Positions 1-6,054 of a stretch of DNA of 7,104 nucleotides are shown here, in pieces (position 1 is the stretch's first letter; each line of letters begins with the position of its first letter). The stretch is taken from NCBI GenBank assembly GCA_000433515.1, contig FR891178.1:10370-17473 (forward strand). Direction: 5' to 3'. A program made the position numbers and the translations under genes. This stretch comes from Candidatus Colimorpha enterica. Its GTDB lineage: Bacteria; Bacillota; Clostridia; Oscillospirales; CAG-272. The notes beneath the pieces were generated by a model, which was given only the letters and a program-made list of their open reading frames with translations, was not told where the DNA came from and searched no databases.

Positions 1-1485
1 CTCCGCAGGGCAAGACACCCGCTTATCGATAAGAAAAAGGTGGTTCCGGTCACGGTCGAGCTCGGCGGGAGCTATGACACCATGATTATCACAGGTCCCA
101 ACACCGGAGGCAAGACGGTTTCGCTCAAGACTCTCGGGCTTATGTCGCTGATGGCGCAGGCGGGGCTTCATATCCCGTGCGCCGAGGGCTCCGAAGTCTG
201 TGTTTTCGATTCGGTGCTTGCCGATATCGGTGACGAGCAGAGCATCGAGCAGTCGCTTTCGACCTTTTCGGCGCATATGGTGAACATTGTTGATATCCTC
301 TCGAAGATAAGCGACAGGAGCCTTGTGCTTTTCGATGAGCTCGGAGCCGGAACCGACCCGACGGAGGGCGCTGCGCTGGCAACGGCGATAATCGAGAAGG
401 TCAGAAGATACGGCGCGCTCTGTGCGGCGACGACTCACTATGCCGAGATGAAGGCATACGCGCTTGAGACCGACGGGGTGACAAATGCGTCGTGCGAATT
501 CGACGTCGAGACCCTCCGTCCGACCTACCGTCTGATAATCGGAACACCCGGAAAGTCAAATGCTTTTGCGATATCGTCAAAGCTCGGTATCGACGATGAC
601 ATAATCGAGGCGGCGAAGGACAGGCTGTCAAACGACAACCGCCGGTTTGAGAACGTGATCGAAGAGCTTGAAAAAAACCGCATCGAAGCCGAGCGCGAAC
701 GCGATGCAGCGATAAAGGAGCGCCGAGAATACGAGGCATTCCGGAACGCGGAGGAGGCAAAGCTGAAGAAGAAGGCCGAGATCGCCGAAAGAGAGCTTGA
801 AAAGGCTCAGGAAAGGGCGGCTCAGATACTTCAGAGCGCGAAGGTGACAAGCGATTTCGTCCTCGGGCAGCTTGACGACATAAAGAAAAAGCAGGAGAGC
901 GGCAGATTTGCCGAGGCTCTTGAGGAGGGCAGACGGAGCATCAGAAAAAGCCTCCGGGAGACTGAGGACATGGTAAATCCGGTCATAGGAGGCGACAACT
1001 CCGACTATGTTCTTCCGAGACCGCTTAAAAAGGGCGACACGGTGCTTATCGTCAACCTCAATCAGCGGGGGATGCTTACCGACTTGCCCGACAGGAACGG
1101 CAATGTCAGCGTAAAAGCCGGACTTATGAACATGAAGACGAATATTAAGAATCTCCGCCTTGCCGAGGAGGCCGCAACCGTCACGACGGCGGACAGAAAG
1201 CGCATTGCCGCGTCAAAGTATCAGGCGGAGGTCAATAAGAGCTTTTCTCCGTCTATCGACCTGCGCGGTCAGCTCGGTGATGACGCATGGTTTATGACCG
1301 ACAAGTATCTTGACGAGGCGATTATGGCGAACGTAAAGACGGTCACTCTGATACACGGAAAGGGTACCGGGGCGCTGAGAAAGGCGCTTGCAGGGCATCT
1401 GAAGTCCGACAGCCGGGTTAAGAGCTTCCGCGGCGGCATCTACGGCGAGGGAGACAGCGGTGTCACCGTTGTTGAGCTGAAATGA
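1..1485 (+). CDS. mutS2: Endonuclease MutS2 (C-terminal part, 5' end outside window)
   Basis: The open frame runs from base 1 with no start codon of its own and supplies 494 residues; full-length MutS2 is usually near 780-790, so roughly 300 N-terminal residues (the core/lever region) lie off the left edge. Seen in the fragment: Walker A GPNTGGKT (fragment residues 32-39), signature-like LSTFSAHM (about 86-93), Walker B LVLFDE (108-113), D-loop GAGTDPTEG (115-123), the switch histidine in TTH (144-146), a long charged coiled coil (about 210-315), a KOW-like beta region (about 340-385) and a C-terminal Smr domain (about 415-494) with IDLRG and HGKGTGALR. Family knowledge: MutS2 is a MutS-like ATPase with Smr nuclease activity; it does not act in mismatch repair and has been tied to limiting recombination and, in Bacillus subtilis, to rescue of collided ribosomes. 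The IDLR acidic residue proposed for nuclease activity is retained. The frame is intact to TGA at 1483-1485. The GTG at 40 is internal, because the family-typical ARHPLID segment precedes it. Confidence 0.97.
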   Translation, partial: LRRARHPLIDKKKVVPVTVELGGSYDTMIITGPNTGGKTVSLKTLGLMSLMAQAGLHIPCAEGSEVCVFDSVLADIGDEQSIEQSLSTFSAHMVNIVDILSKISDRSLVLFDELGAGTDPTEGAALATAIIEKVRRYGALCAATTHYAEMKAYALETDGVTNASCEFDVETLRPTYRLIIGTPGKSNAFAISSKLGIDDDIIEAAKDRLSNDNRRFENVIEELEKNRIEAERERDAAIKERREYEAFRNAEEAKLKKKAEIAERELEKAQERAAQILQSAKVTSDFVLGQLDDIKKKQESGRFAEALEEGRRSIRKSLRETEDMVNPVIGGDNSDYVLPRPLKKGDTVLIVNLNQRGMLTDLPDRNGNVSVKAGLMNMKTNIKNLRLAEEAATVTTADRKRIAASKYQAEVNKSFSPSIDLRGQLGDDAWFMTDKYLDEAIMANVKTVTLIHGKGTGALRKALAGHLKSDSRVKSFRGGIYGEGDSGVTVVELK

Positions 1486-1497
1486 CGCTTTTGGCGG

Positions 1498-1526
1498 TTG
1501 ACAATGCCGTGTGCCTGTGATATAAT
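1498..1526 (+). promoter_or_regulatory. Consensus sigma-A promoter for aspS
   Basis: TTGACA at 1498-1503 and TATAAT at 1521-1526 are separated by exactly 17 bp, and the -10 box is preceded by TGA (1518-1520), giving an extended -10. All twelve core bases match the vegetative consensus. Transcription would start near 1533, leaving a leader of about 65 nt before the aspS ATG. The -35 box begins 12 nt after the mutS2 stop, and no terminator is visible between the genes, so read-through from mutS2 may add to expression. Confidence 0.9.
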
Positions 1527-1557
1527 ACAATAATCAGTAATCATAAAAGAAAATCGG

Positions 1558-1572
1558 CGGCAGACCCTGCCG
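1558..1572 (+). promoter_or_regulatory. Small hairpin in the aspS leader
   Basis: CGGCAG (1558-1563) and CTGCCG (1567-1572) are perfect complements around the three-base loop ACC. No T run follows, so it is not an intrinsic terminator. It sits between the predicted transcription start and the ribosome binding site, with about 9 nt between the stem and the first AAGGA. It could stabilise the 5' end of the mRNA or be without function. The leader is too short to hold a T-box riboswitch. Confidence 0.5.
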
Positions 1573-1597
1573 TGAACAAACAAGGACAGGAAACAAT

Positions 1598-3388
1598 ATG
1601 TCAGAACTATTGACCAAAGAGGACAAAAGAACAAAATACTGCGGTGAATTCCGCGAAAGCGATATCGGACAAAAGGTCTGCGTAATGGGCTGGGTGCAGA
1701 GAGCACGTGACCTCGGAAGCCTGATATTCATCGATCTGCGCGACAGAAGCGGCATTGTTCAGCTTGCATTTGACGAAAACACCCCAAAGGACGTGTTCGA
1801 CCGCGCTTTTGCCGTCCGCTCGGAGTTCGTTCTCTGCGCAAAGGGAAGCGTAAGGATGCGTTCTTCCGTGAACGACACCATCCCGACCGGGAAGGTCGAG
1901 ATCGCCGTTGACGGGCTGAAGGTGCTTTCGGCTGCCGAAACTCCGCCCTTCGAGATCGTCGAGAACAGCAATGTCCGTCCGGAGCTGAGGCTGAAGCACA
2001 GATATCTTGACCTCCGCCGTCCCGATCTTCAGAGCAACATCATCAACCGCGCGAAGATCGCAAGAATAACGAGGGAGTATTTCGCCGACAACGGGTTCAT
2101 CGAGATTGAGACACCGGACCTTATCGCGCCGACTCCCGAGGGGGCGCGTGACTATCTTGTCCCCAGCCGCGTCCATCACGGAAAGTTCTATGCTCTTCCG
2201 CAGTCGCCCCAGCTTTACAAGCAGCTTCTCATGCTCTCCGGCTTCGACCGCTACATACAGATCGCCCGCTGCTTCCGCGACGAGGATCTTCGTGCCGACC
2301 GTCAGCCTGAGTTTACACAGATAGACCTTGAAATGTCGTTTGTCACTCAGGACGACGTCATTTCCATGACAGAGGGCTTCTTAAAGAAGCTCTTCCGCGA
2401 GTTCAAGGGAATCGAGCTTGAGCTTCCGCTTCAGAGAATGACCTATGCCGAGGCAATGGAGCGTTTCGGCTCCGACAAGCCCGATCTGCGCTTCGGATTT
2501 GAGATAAAGAATCTCTCCTCCGTCCTTGCAGGCTGCGGCTTCAAGGTATTTGCCGGTGCTGTCGAAAACAAGGGCAGCGTCAGGGGTATAAACATAAAGG
2601 GCGGGGCAAAGTTCTCGAGAAAAGAGATCGACTCGCTTACCGAATTCGTAAAGACCTTCAAAGCAAAGGGGCTTGCGTGGTACAAGAACAACGGCGGAGA
2701 GATCTCGTCGTCATATGCCAAGTTCCTCACAGAGGAAGAAAATGCCGCAATCGTAAAGACGCTTGAGATCGAAGAGGGTGACCTTGCGCTCATCGTTGCC
2801 GACAAAAACAGCGTTGTGTTCGATTCCCTCGGCGCGCTCCGCTGTGAAGTCGCAAAGAGAATGGGGCTTATCGATCCGTCGGTGTTCAGGCTTCTCTGGA
2901 TCACCGAGTTCCCGCTGCTTGAGTACAGCGAGGAGGACGGCAGATATTATGCCAAGCACCACCCCTTCACCATGCCGATGGAGGAGGATATCCCGATGCT
3001 TGAGACAGAGCCGGAAAAGGTGCGCTCAATTGCATACGATATCGTCATAAACGGCACCGAGGCGGGCGGCGGTTCGATAAGAATACACACGCCTGACATT
3101 CAGAACAAGATGTTCAGGGCTCTCGGATTTACCCAAGAGGAGGCAAACTCAAAGTTCGGCTTCCTGCTTGAGGCATTCAAATACGGTACTCCCCCGCACG
3201 GCGGACTTGCATTCGGACTTGACCGTCTGACTGCGATACTTCTCGGAATCCGTGATTACGATATCCGGGAGGTCATCGCCTTCCCGAAGGTTCAGAACGC
3301 TTCAGAGCTTATGACGAAGTGTCCGACGCTCCCCGATCCCAAGGCGCTTGAGGAGCTGGCAATAAAGCCGACCGATATCGAAGAATGA
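1598..3388 (+). CDS. aspS: Aspartyl-tRNA synthetase (class II, bacterial type)
   Basis: Charges tRNA-Asp with aspartate in the cytoplasm, using ATP. The 596 residues match the usual bacterial length. Seen in order: an N-terminal OB-fold anticodon-binding domain (about 15-110) with GWVQRARDLGSL; the start of the class II core with RYLDLRRPDLQ (136-145); the aspartate-site loop TPEGARDYLVPSR (179-191) and QSPQLYKQ (202-209); motif 2, CFRDEDLRADRQPEFTQ (225-241); the bacterial GAD insertion (about 285-420); NGTEAGGGSIRIH (485-497); and motif 3, GGLAFGLDRL (535-544). Leu39 in RDLGS matches the discriminating E. coli enzyme rather than the His found in the non-discriminating Pseudomonas enzyme; this hints at, but does not prove, strict tRNA-Asp specificity. 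The ATG at 1598 fits the family N-terminus and has AAGGA (1582-1586) and AGGA (1588-1591) upstream. It has its own consensus promoter and ends before a strong terminator, so it is probably largely monocistronic. Confidence 0.98.
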   Translation: MSELLTKEDKRTKYCGEFRESDIGQKVCVMGWVQRARDLGSLIFIDLRDRSGIVQLAFDENTPKDVFDRAFAVRSEFVLCAKGSVRMRSSVNDTIPTGKVEIAVDGLKVLSAAETPPFEIVENSNVRPELRLKHRYLDLRRPDLQSNIINRAKIARITREYFADNGFIEIETPDLIAPTPEGARDYLVPSRVHHGKFYALPQSPQLYKQLLMLSGFDRYIQIARCFRDEDLRADRQPEFTQIDLEMSFVTQDDVISMTEGFLKKLFREFKGIELELPLQRMTYAEAMERFGSDKPDLRFGFEIKNLSSVLAGCGFKVFAGAVENKGSVRGINIKGGAKFSRKEIDSLTEFVKTFKAKGLAWYKNNGGEISSSYAKFLTEEENAAIVKTLEIEEGDLALIVADKNSVVFDSLGALRCEVAKRMGLIDPSVFRLLWITEFPLLEYSEEDGRYYAKHHPFTMPMEEDIPMLETEPEKVRSIAYDIVINGTEAGGGSIRIHTPDIQNKMFRALGFTQEEANSKFGFLLEAFKYGTPPHGGLAFGLDRLTAILLGIRDYDIREVIAFPKVQNASELMTKCPTLPDPKALEELAIKPTDIEE

Positions 3389-3396
3389 CATAATCA

Positions 3397-3440
3397 AAAA
3401 CGAACCGCTTTTTCCCGGCAGGGAAGGAACGGTTCGTTTT
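3397..3440. terminator. Two-way intrinsic terminator between aspS and the convergent membrane protein gene
   Basis: An 11-bp perfect stem pairs AAAACGAACCG (3397-3407) with CGGTTCGTTTT (3430-3440). Inside it a second short stem, TTCCC with GGGAA, closes on GGCA. The T run after the stem serves aspS, and the A run at 3396-3400 gives a T run for the opposite strand, 16 nt past the stop of the minus-strand gene. Both convergent units therefore appear to end here. Confidence 0.92.
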
Positions 3441-3455
3441 CTGTTCTGTTATCGG

Positions 3456-3881
3456 TTATCTGAACTGCCTTTTATAAGGCTCGTCCCTTTTTCCACCGGA
3501 AAGCCGCTTTATTACAAGCACCGCCGCGGTGACGATGATATACAGCACCGCAAAGACCGACAGCACCGCAAAAGCTCCGGATGCCGAACCGGCGTGCTTT
3601 CCGATGAGAAAGAACACGACCGAGATATCGGCGATGAAGCAGAGAAAATGCAGTATCAGCGCCGCGCCGGTTTTCAGCTTTCTGCAGGAGAAAAGCAGAT
3701 CCGACAGCGCCAGTATCACCGAAAAGGCAAGCATCTGACACACGTTTCCAAAGTTTATGGTCGGAAGTGACATTTCGGTTCCGGAAAAGCTGAGTATTGC
3801 CGAAAAAGCGACACAGAGGACAGTGAAGAACAGACAGGCGGGGAGAAGAACTTTACGGTATATAAATGAGAGCTTATTCAT
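3456..3881 (-). CDS. Small four-helix integral membrane protein, function unknown (possibly DUF3021-like)
   Basis: A 141-residue protein with four hydrophobic stretches at about residues 10-32, 42-65, 71-94 and 101-125, short polar loops and a basic C-terminal tail ending KRDEPYKRQFR. The distribution of basic residues suggests that both ends are cytoplasmic. Length, four-helix layout and the LYIIVTAAVLVIKR ending resemble DUF3021-type membrane proteins common in Firmicutes, but I see no diagnostic motif and this is only a resemblance. The ATG at 3881 lies 2 nt past the stop of the upstream epimerase-like gene. AGGA, about 10 nt before the ATG, lies inside that gene's end, so the two are probably one mRNA with coupled translation. 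A role linked to the epimerase, for example in sugar uptake or sensing, is guesswork. The frame is intact. Confidence 0.8.
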   Translation of the reverse strand: MNKLSFIYRKVLLPACLFFTVLCVAFSAILSFSGTEMSLPTINFGNVCQMLAFSVILALSDLLFSCRKLKTGAALILHFLCFIADISVVFFLIGKHAGSASGAFAVLSVFAVLYIIVTAAVLVIKRLSGGKRDEPYKRQFR

Positions 3882-3883
3882 TG

Positions 3884-4849
3884 TCAGATGTTCCTGAAGC
3901 TGATACAGAAGCTGTTTGTGAAGCTCTGTTCCGGCTCAAGGTACTTCTGGGAGCCGTTTCTGACCGCGTCGGCTCTGCCCTCAAGGGTGCAGGATGCGGC
4001 TTCAAGCCCCATGACGTACTCGCCCTCGCCGAGCATTCTCCACTGGATGAGCCGGTCGAGCATACCGTCGGATTCAAACGAGATTCTTACGCCCGTTCCT
4101 ATCGACGGATTGTCAATGCCGTAGCAGTTTTCGGACAGCTTGTGATAATAACACATTTCGGTAAATCCGTGCTGGGGAGCGGTGACCTTGTTCCACTCGG
4201 AGATGTGCGCGTTTGCATGGTCGTCTCTTGCGTATACTTCTGCCGACGGGATGACCAGCTTTGCCTTTTCGGAAAGAAGCGGGTAACCCATGTTCATGTG
4301 ATAGAGCACCGAGACCGGGACTTTCTCAAAGCCGCGGTTTGTGATAACGTCGGTAAAGCGGATCCTGTCCTCGCCGTAAACACACCGGTATTCGCGGCGG
4401 AGGGGGAGCTTGCATCCGAAAAGGACAGCCTCTCTTGCCGTGCCTTTTATCGTTACTCCGAGTCCGTCGTCATCGGGATCGACGCAGAGATTTTCGCAGG
4501 GAGTGTTTCCGATGCGGCCGTGCATGGTGAGGTCGGGAGTGCCGTCGGCGACACCGATGTTTTCAAGTCCGCAGGTGGTGAGAAATCCGCCTCCGAAGGA
4601 GCGGAGCCAGCTTATACCGTCGGGATCGAAAAACTGGGGAGCCACAATGCCGCTCGGAGTGATGTATGACATATTGTTGCCGCAGTATCTGACCTCTGCG
4701 ATGTCAAGGCACCGGTCGGGGAGGACGGTGAAGCTGAGACCGCCTCCGTTCCAGACAGAGATCGCCCTTGTGCCGTTTGCTTTCCCGTCTGTCAGCGTAT
4801 ACTGCCTTACGTCAAAAAGCTGTGAGTTGTTGCCGATATATTCTCTCAT
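3884..4849 (-). CDS. Aldose 1-epimerase-like protein (DUF4432 / galactose mutarotase superfamily)
   Basis: A 321-residue cytoplasmic protein (no signal peptide or membrane segment) with the beta-rich pattern of the galactose mutarotase superfamily. Landmarks: LSFTVLPDRCLDIAEV (38-53), SYITPSGIVAPQFFDP (61-76), FGGGFLTTCGLENIG (85-99), the HGRI histidine (His110), LYHMNMGYPLL (182-192; His184) and GEGEYVMGLE (274-283; Glu283). The two histidines and the late glutamate are candidates for the sugar-binding and acid/base positions known in the superfamily, and the overall pattern is that of DUF4432 'aldose 1-epimerase family' proteins. Members are thought to interconvert sugar anomers, but the substrate cannot be read from sequence. 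An in-frame GTG at 4894 would give a longer protein, but GGAAGGA (4861-4867) then falls inside the coding region and correctly precedes the ATG at 4849, so I chose 4849. It is followed at 2 nt by the membrane protein gene. Confidence 0.88.
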   Translation of the reverse strand: MREYIGNNSQLFDVRQYTLTDGKANGTRAISVWNGGGLSFTVLPDRCLDIAEVRYCGNNMSYITPSGIVAPQFFDPDGISWLRSFGGGFLTTCGLENIGVADGTPDLTMHGRIGNTPCENLCVDPDDDGLGVTIKGTAREAVLFGCKLPLRREYRCVYGEDRIRFTDVITNRGFEKVPVSVLYHMNMGYPLLSEKAKLVIPSAEVYARDDHANAHISEWNKVTAPQHGFTEMCYYHKLSENCYGIDNPSIGTGVRISFESDGMLDRLIQWRMLGEGEYVMGLEAASCTLEGRADAVRNGSQKYLEPEQSFTNSFCISFRNI

Positions 4850-4860
4850 GATAAAAACGT

Positions 4861-4867
4861 TCCTTCC
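4861..4867 (-). promoter_or_regulatory. Ribosome binding site that fixes the epimerase start
   Basis: On the minus strand this reads GGAAGGA, 11 nt before the ATG at 4849. The spacing is a little long but it is the only good Shine-Dalgarno match nearby. It rules against the upstream GTG (4894) and ATG (4879), neither of which has a comparable site. Confidence 0.7.
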
Positions 4868-4894
4868 GTGTGATATCATACTATGATACAACAC
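4868..4894. promoter_or_regulatory. Operator-like palindrome in front of the epimerase gene
   Basis: TATCATA (4874-4880) and TATGATA (4882-4888) form a perfect 7+7 palindrome around one central base. Counting outward to GTG (4868-4870) and CAC (4892-4894), 11 of 13 positions per arm match. It overlaps the proposed -10 box and lies just upstream of the ribosome binding site, the usual place for a repressor operator. The binding protein is unknown. In RNA the arms could also form a short hairpin. Confidence 0.55.
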
Positions 4895-4904
4895 TTATCG
4901 TTAA
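4875..4904 (-). promoter_or_regulatory. Probable promoter of the epimerase / membrane protein operon
   Basis: On the minus strand, TTAACG (4904-4899; 4 of 6 matches to TTGACA) and TATGAT (4880-4875; 5 of 6 matches to TATAAT) are 18 bp apart. Transcription would begin about 4866-4870, giving a very short leader. The match is moderate. The placement is supported by the AT-rich sequence and the overlapping inverted repeats. Confidence 0.45.
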
Positions 4905-4915
4905 TATTGCGATAA
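4895..4915. repeat. Second inverted repeat upstream of the epimerase gene
   Basis: TTATCG (4895-4900) and CGATAA (4910-4915) are perfect inverted copies with a 9-base AT-rich spacer. It abuts the first palindrome and overlaps the proposed -35 box. It may be a second site for a regulator, or a weak hairpin after the M23 gene. No T run follows the stem on the minus strand, so a terminator role is unlikely. Confidence 0.4.
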
Positions 4916-4938
4916 CATTTTATTAAAAATCGGTAAAA

Positions 4939-5928
4939 TCAGTCGGGCATATCGTAAATCACGATCTGACTTTTCGGACGGTATTCGCCGTTATCACATT
5001 TTGTCACCGCCATGCGGTTCCGGTAAAGAAACTTTGTCAGCTCATAGACATCTATCCATATCTCACCGTTTCCGTCCTTCTGGGAGGCATCGAATATCAG
5101 CTGAAGCCCGAAATGAAGGTGAGGAATGTTTATGTTGTTCACGTTTTCCTTATCGCTGTACCCGGTCATTCCGAGATATCCGATAACGTCCCCGGCGGTA
5201 ACGATATCGCCCTCTGACAGGTCGGCATACGGGTGATCCTTCCGCAGGTGGGCATAATAGTAGTACCGTTTGTTGTCAAAACTGCGGATCCCGATCCTCC
5301 AGCCGCCGTAGCGGTTCCATCCGATCGCCTCAACATAGCCGGACTCCACCGCTATTATCGGGGTTCCGATCTGTCCCATCATATCGTGACCGAGATGCTC
5401 TCTTCTGTACCCGAAGCTCCTTGCCGCGCCGAAATCGTCGTAATGCTGATAATAATACCCGTCGGCTATCGGCGAAAAGGCGCGCAGACCGTACAGCTTT
5501 TCGCCGTCGCGGTAAAAATCTCCGACAAAACCGCAAAGAGCCGCGCCGTAAGCCTCACGGTAATATGAAAAATACTTCATTTTCACCGAAATGCTGTCCG
5601 TGCTTTCCCCCGACCCGAGCAGCTTTACAAACTTATCGGTGTCGCTTTTTCTGTAATGCGAGAAATTGCCGCCGTATTTCGCTCCGAGGTATGCGAGAAT
5701 GTCGAGCCAGCTTATGTGATTCTCCGTGCCGTAGGTGCTGATATCGACAGCAAGCGCATCGCTCATCGCCGCGGCGGTCACGCCGAAGTCAACCCATTTT
5801 ATGTACCCGCCGGTTCTCAGGCTGTCAAGCTCAGCGGTCTTGACAAGTGATGCCGCCGCAATTGCGGTGAGTGTGAGAGCGGCTGTGATGACTCCCGACA
5901 CGATTTTTCTTCTGATCTTTCCGTTCAT
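4939..5928 (-). CDS. Exported M23 (LytM-type) zinc metallopeptidase
   Basis: A 329-residue protein with a basic start and one hydrophobic segment (about residues 9-29), fitting a signal peptide or membrane anchor, with the rest outside the cytoplasmic membrane. The C-terminal part has the full M23 set: HLGHD (His178 and Asp182, zinc ligands in the HxGxD pattern), YAHL (His227) and HLHFG (His270 and His272; the latter the third zinc ligand). The enzyme should therefore be active, in contrast to degenerate family members. M23 peptidases cut peptide bonds in peptidoglycan cross-bridges or stems. Residues about 30-150 form a region I do not recognise, rich in Tyr, Ser and Asp. The ATG at 5928 is preceded at 8 nt by CCGGAG; the in-frame TTG at 5964 has no such site and would place it inside the gene. 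The neighbouring ferritin-like gene suggests a spore-related setting, so a role in spore or septal wall remodelling is possible but unproven. The frame is intact. Confidence 0.92.
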   Translation of the reverse strand: MNGKIRRKIVSGVITAALTLTAIAAASLVKTAELDSLRTGGYIKWVDFGVTAAAMSDALAVDISTYGTENHISWLDILAYLGAKYGGNFSHYRKSDTDKFVKLLGSGESTDSISVKMKYFSYYREAYGAALCGFVGDFYRDGEKLYGLRAFSPIADGYYYQHYDDFGAARSFGYRREHLGHDMMGQIGTPIIAVESGYVEAIGWNRYGGWRIGIRSFDNKRYYYYAHLRKDHPYADLSEGDIVTAGDVIGYLGMTGYSDKENVNNINIPHLHFGLQLIFDASQKDGNGEIWIDVYELTKFLYRNRMAVTKCDNGEYRPKSQIVIYDMPD

Positions 5929-5936
5929 TGTGCGTT

Positions 5937-5942
5937 CTCCGG
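5937..5942 (-). promoter_or_regulatory. Ribosome binding site that fixes the M23 peptidase start
   Basis: On the minus strand this reads CCGGAG, with the GGAG core 8 nt before the ATG at 5928. It favours this ATG over the upstream TTG at 5964. Confidence 0.75.
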
Positions 5943-5949
5943 ATTTTTC

Positions 5950-5969
5950 TGAATTATAATTCAATTATA
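5950..5969 (-). promoter_or_regulatory. Tandem -10-like boxes and a 14-bp palindrome before the M23 gene
   Basis: Read on the minus strand, two perfect TATAAT hexamers occur 11 bp apart (5969-5964 and 5958-5953). The second lies inside a perfect 14-bp palindrome, TGAATTATAATTCA (5950-5963), ending 8 nt before the ribosome binding site. No convincing TTGACA-like box sits 16-18 bp upstream of either hexamer, so which one is used, or whether another sigma factor or an activator is needed, is unclear. Confidence 0.4.
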
Positions 5970-6040
5970 CTAACGGAAGCTGCTTCGTATTCTGAATATT
6001 GTGTCTGATAACTGCCGATAATAACGGTGAAATTAATATG

Positions 6041-6046
6041 AAGGAG
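6041..6046 (+). promoter_or_regulatory. Ribosome binding site of the ferritin-like gene
   Basis: AAGGAG lies 8 nt before the ATG at 6055, a near-ideal Shine-Dalgarno site. It rules out the in-frame GTG at 6046, which overlaps it. Confidence 0.85.
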
Positions 6047-6054
6047 TGATTCAC

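Noticed and set aside
1486..1527. Terminator for mutS2 before aspS
   Set aside because: Only a very small CGC/GCG pairing is present, with no stable stem followed by a T run, so a terminator cannot be supported.
1607..2179. Open frame of 190 codons on the minus strand inside aspS
   Set aside because: It is antisense to the highly conserved OB-fold and catalytic core of AspRS and has no recognisable protein features; long shadow frames are expected at this GC content.
3520..3590. Repeated 'gacagcaccgcaaa'-like words suggesting a tandem repeat
   Set aside because: Only two imperfect copies exist, inside the coding sequence of the membrane protein (an alanine/valine/leucine-rich helix), which explains them by composition.
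3866..4669. Long open frame of 267 codons on the plus strand
   Set aside because: It lies opposite the epimerase-like gene, has no ribosome binding site, and reads as low-complexity antisense translation, whereas the minus-strand frame shows clear family motifs.
4895..4938. Terminator after the M23 peptidase gene
   Set aside because: The TTATCG/CGATAA stem is AT-rich and short, with a 9-base loop, and no T run follows it on the minus strand.
5994..6022. Possible sporulation sigma-E promoter for the ferritin-like gene (GAATATT at 5994-6000)
   Set aside because: The -35-like heptamer fits the published sigma-E pattern, but no adequate CATACAnT-like -10 box lies at the required distance; the nearest candidate matches only about half the positions.
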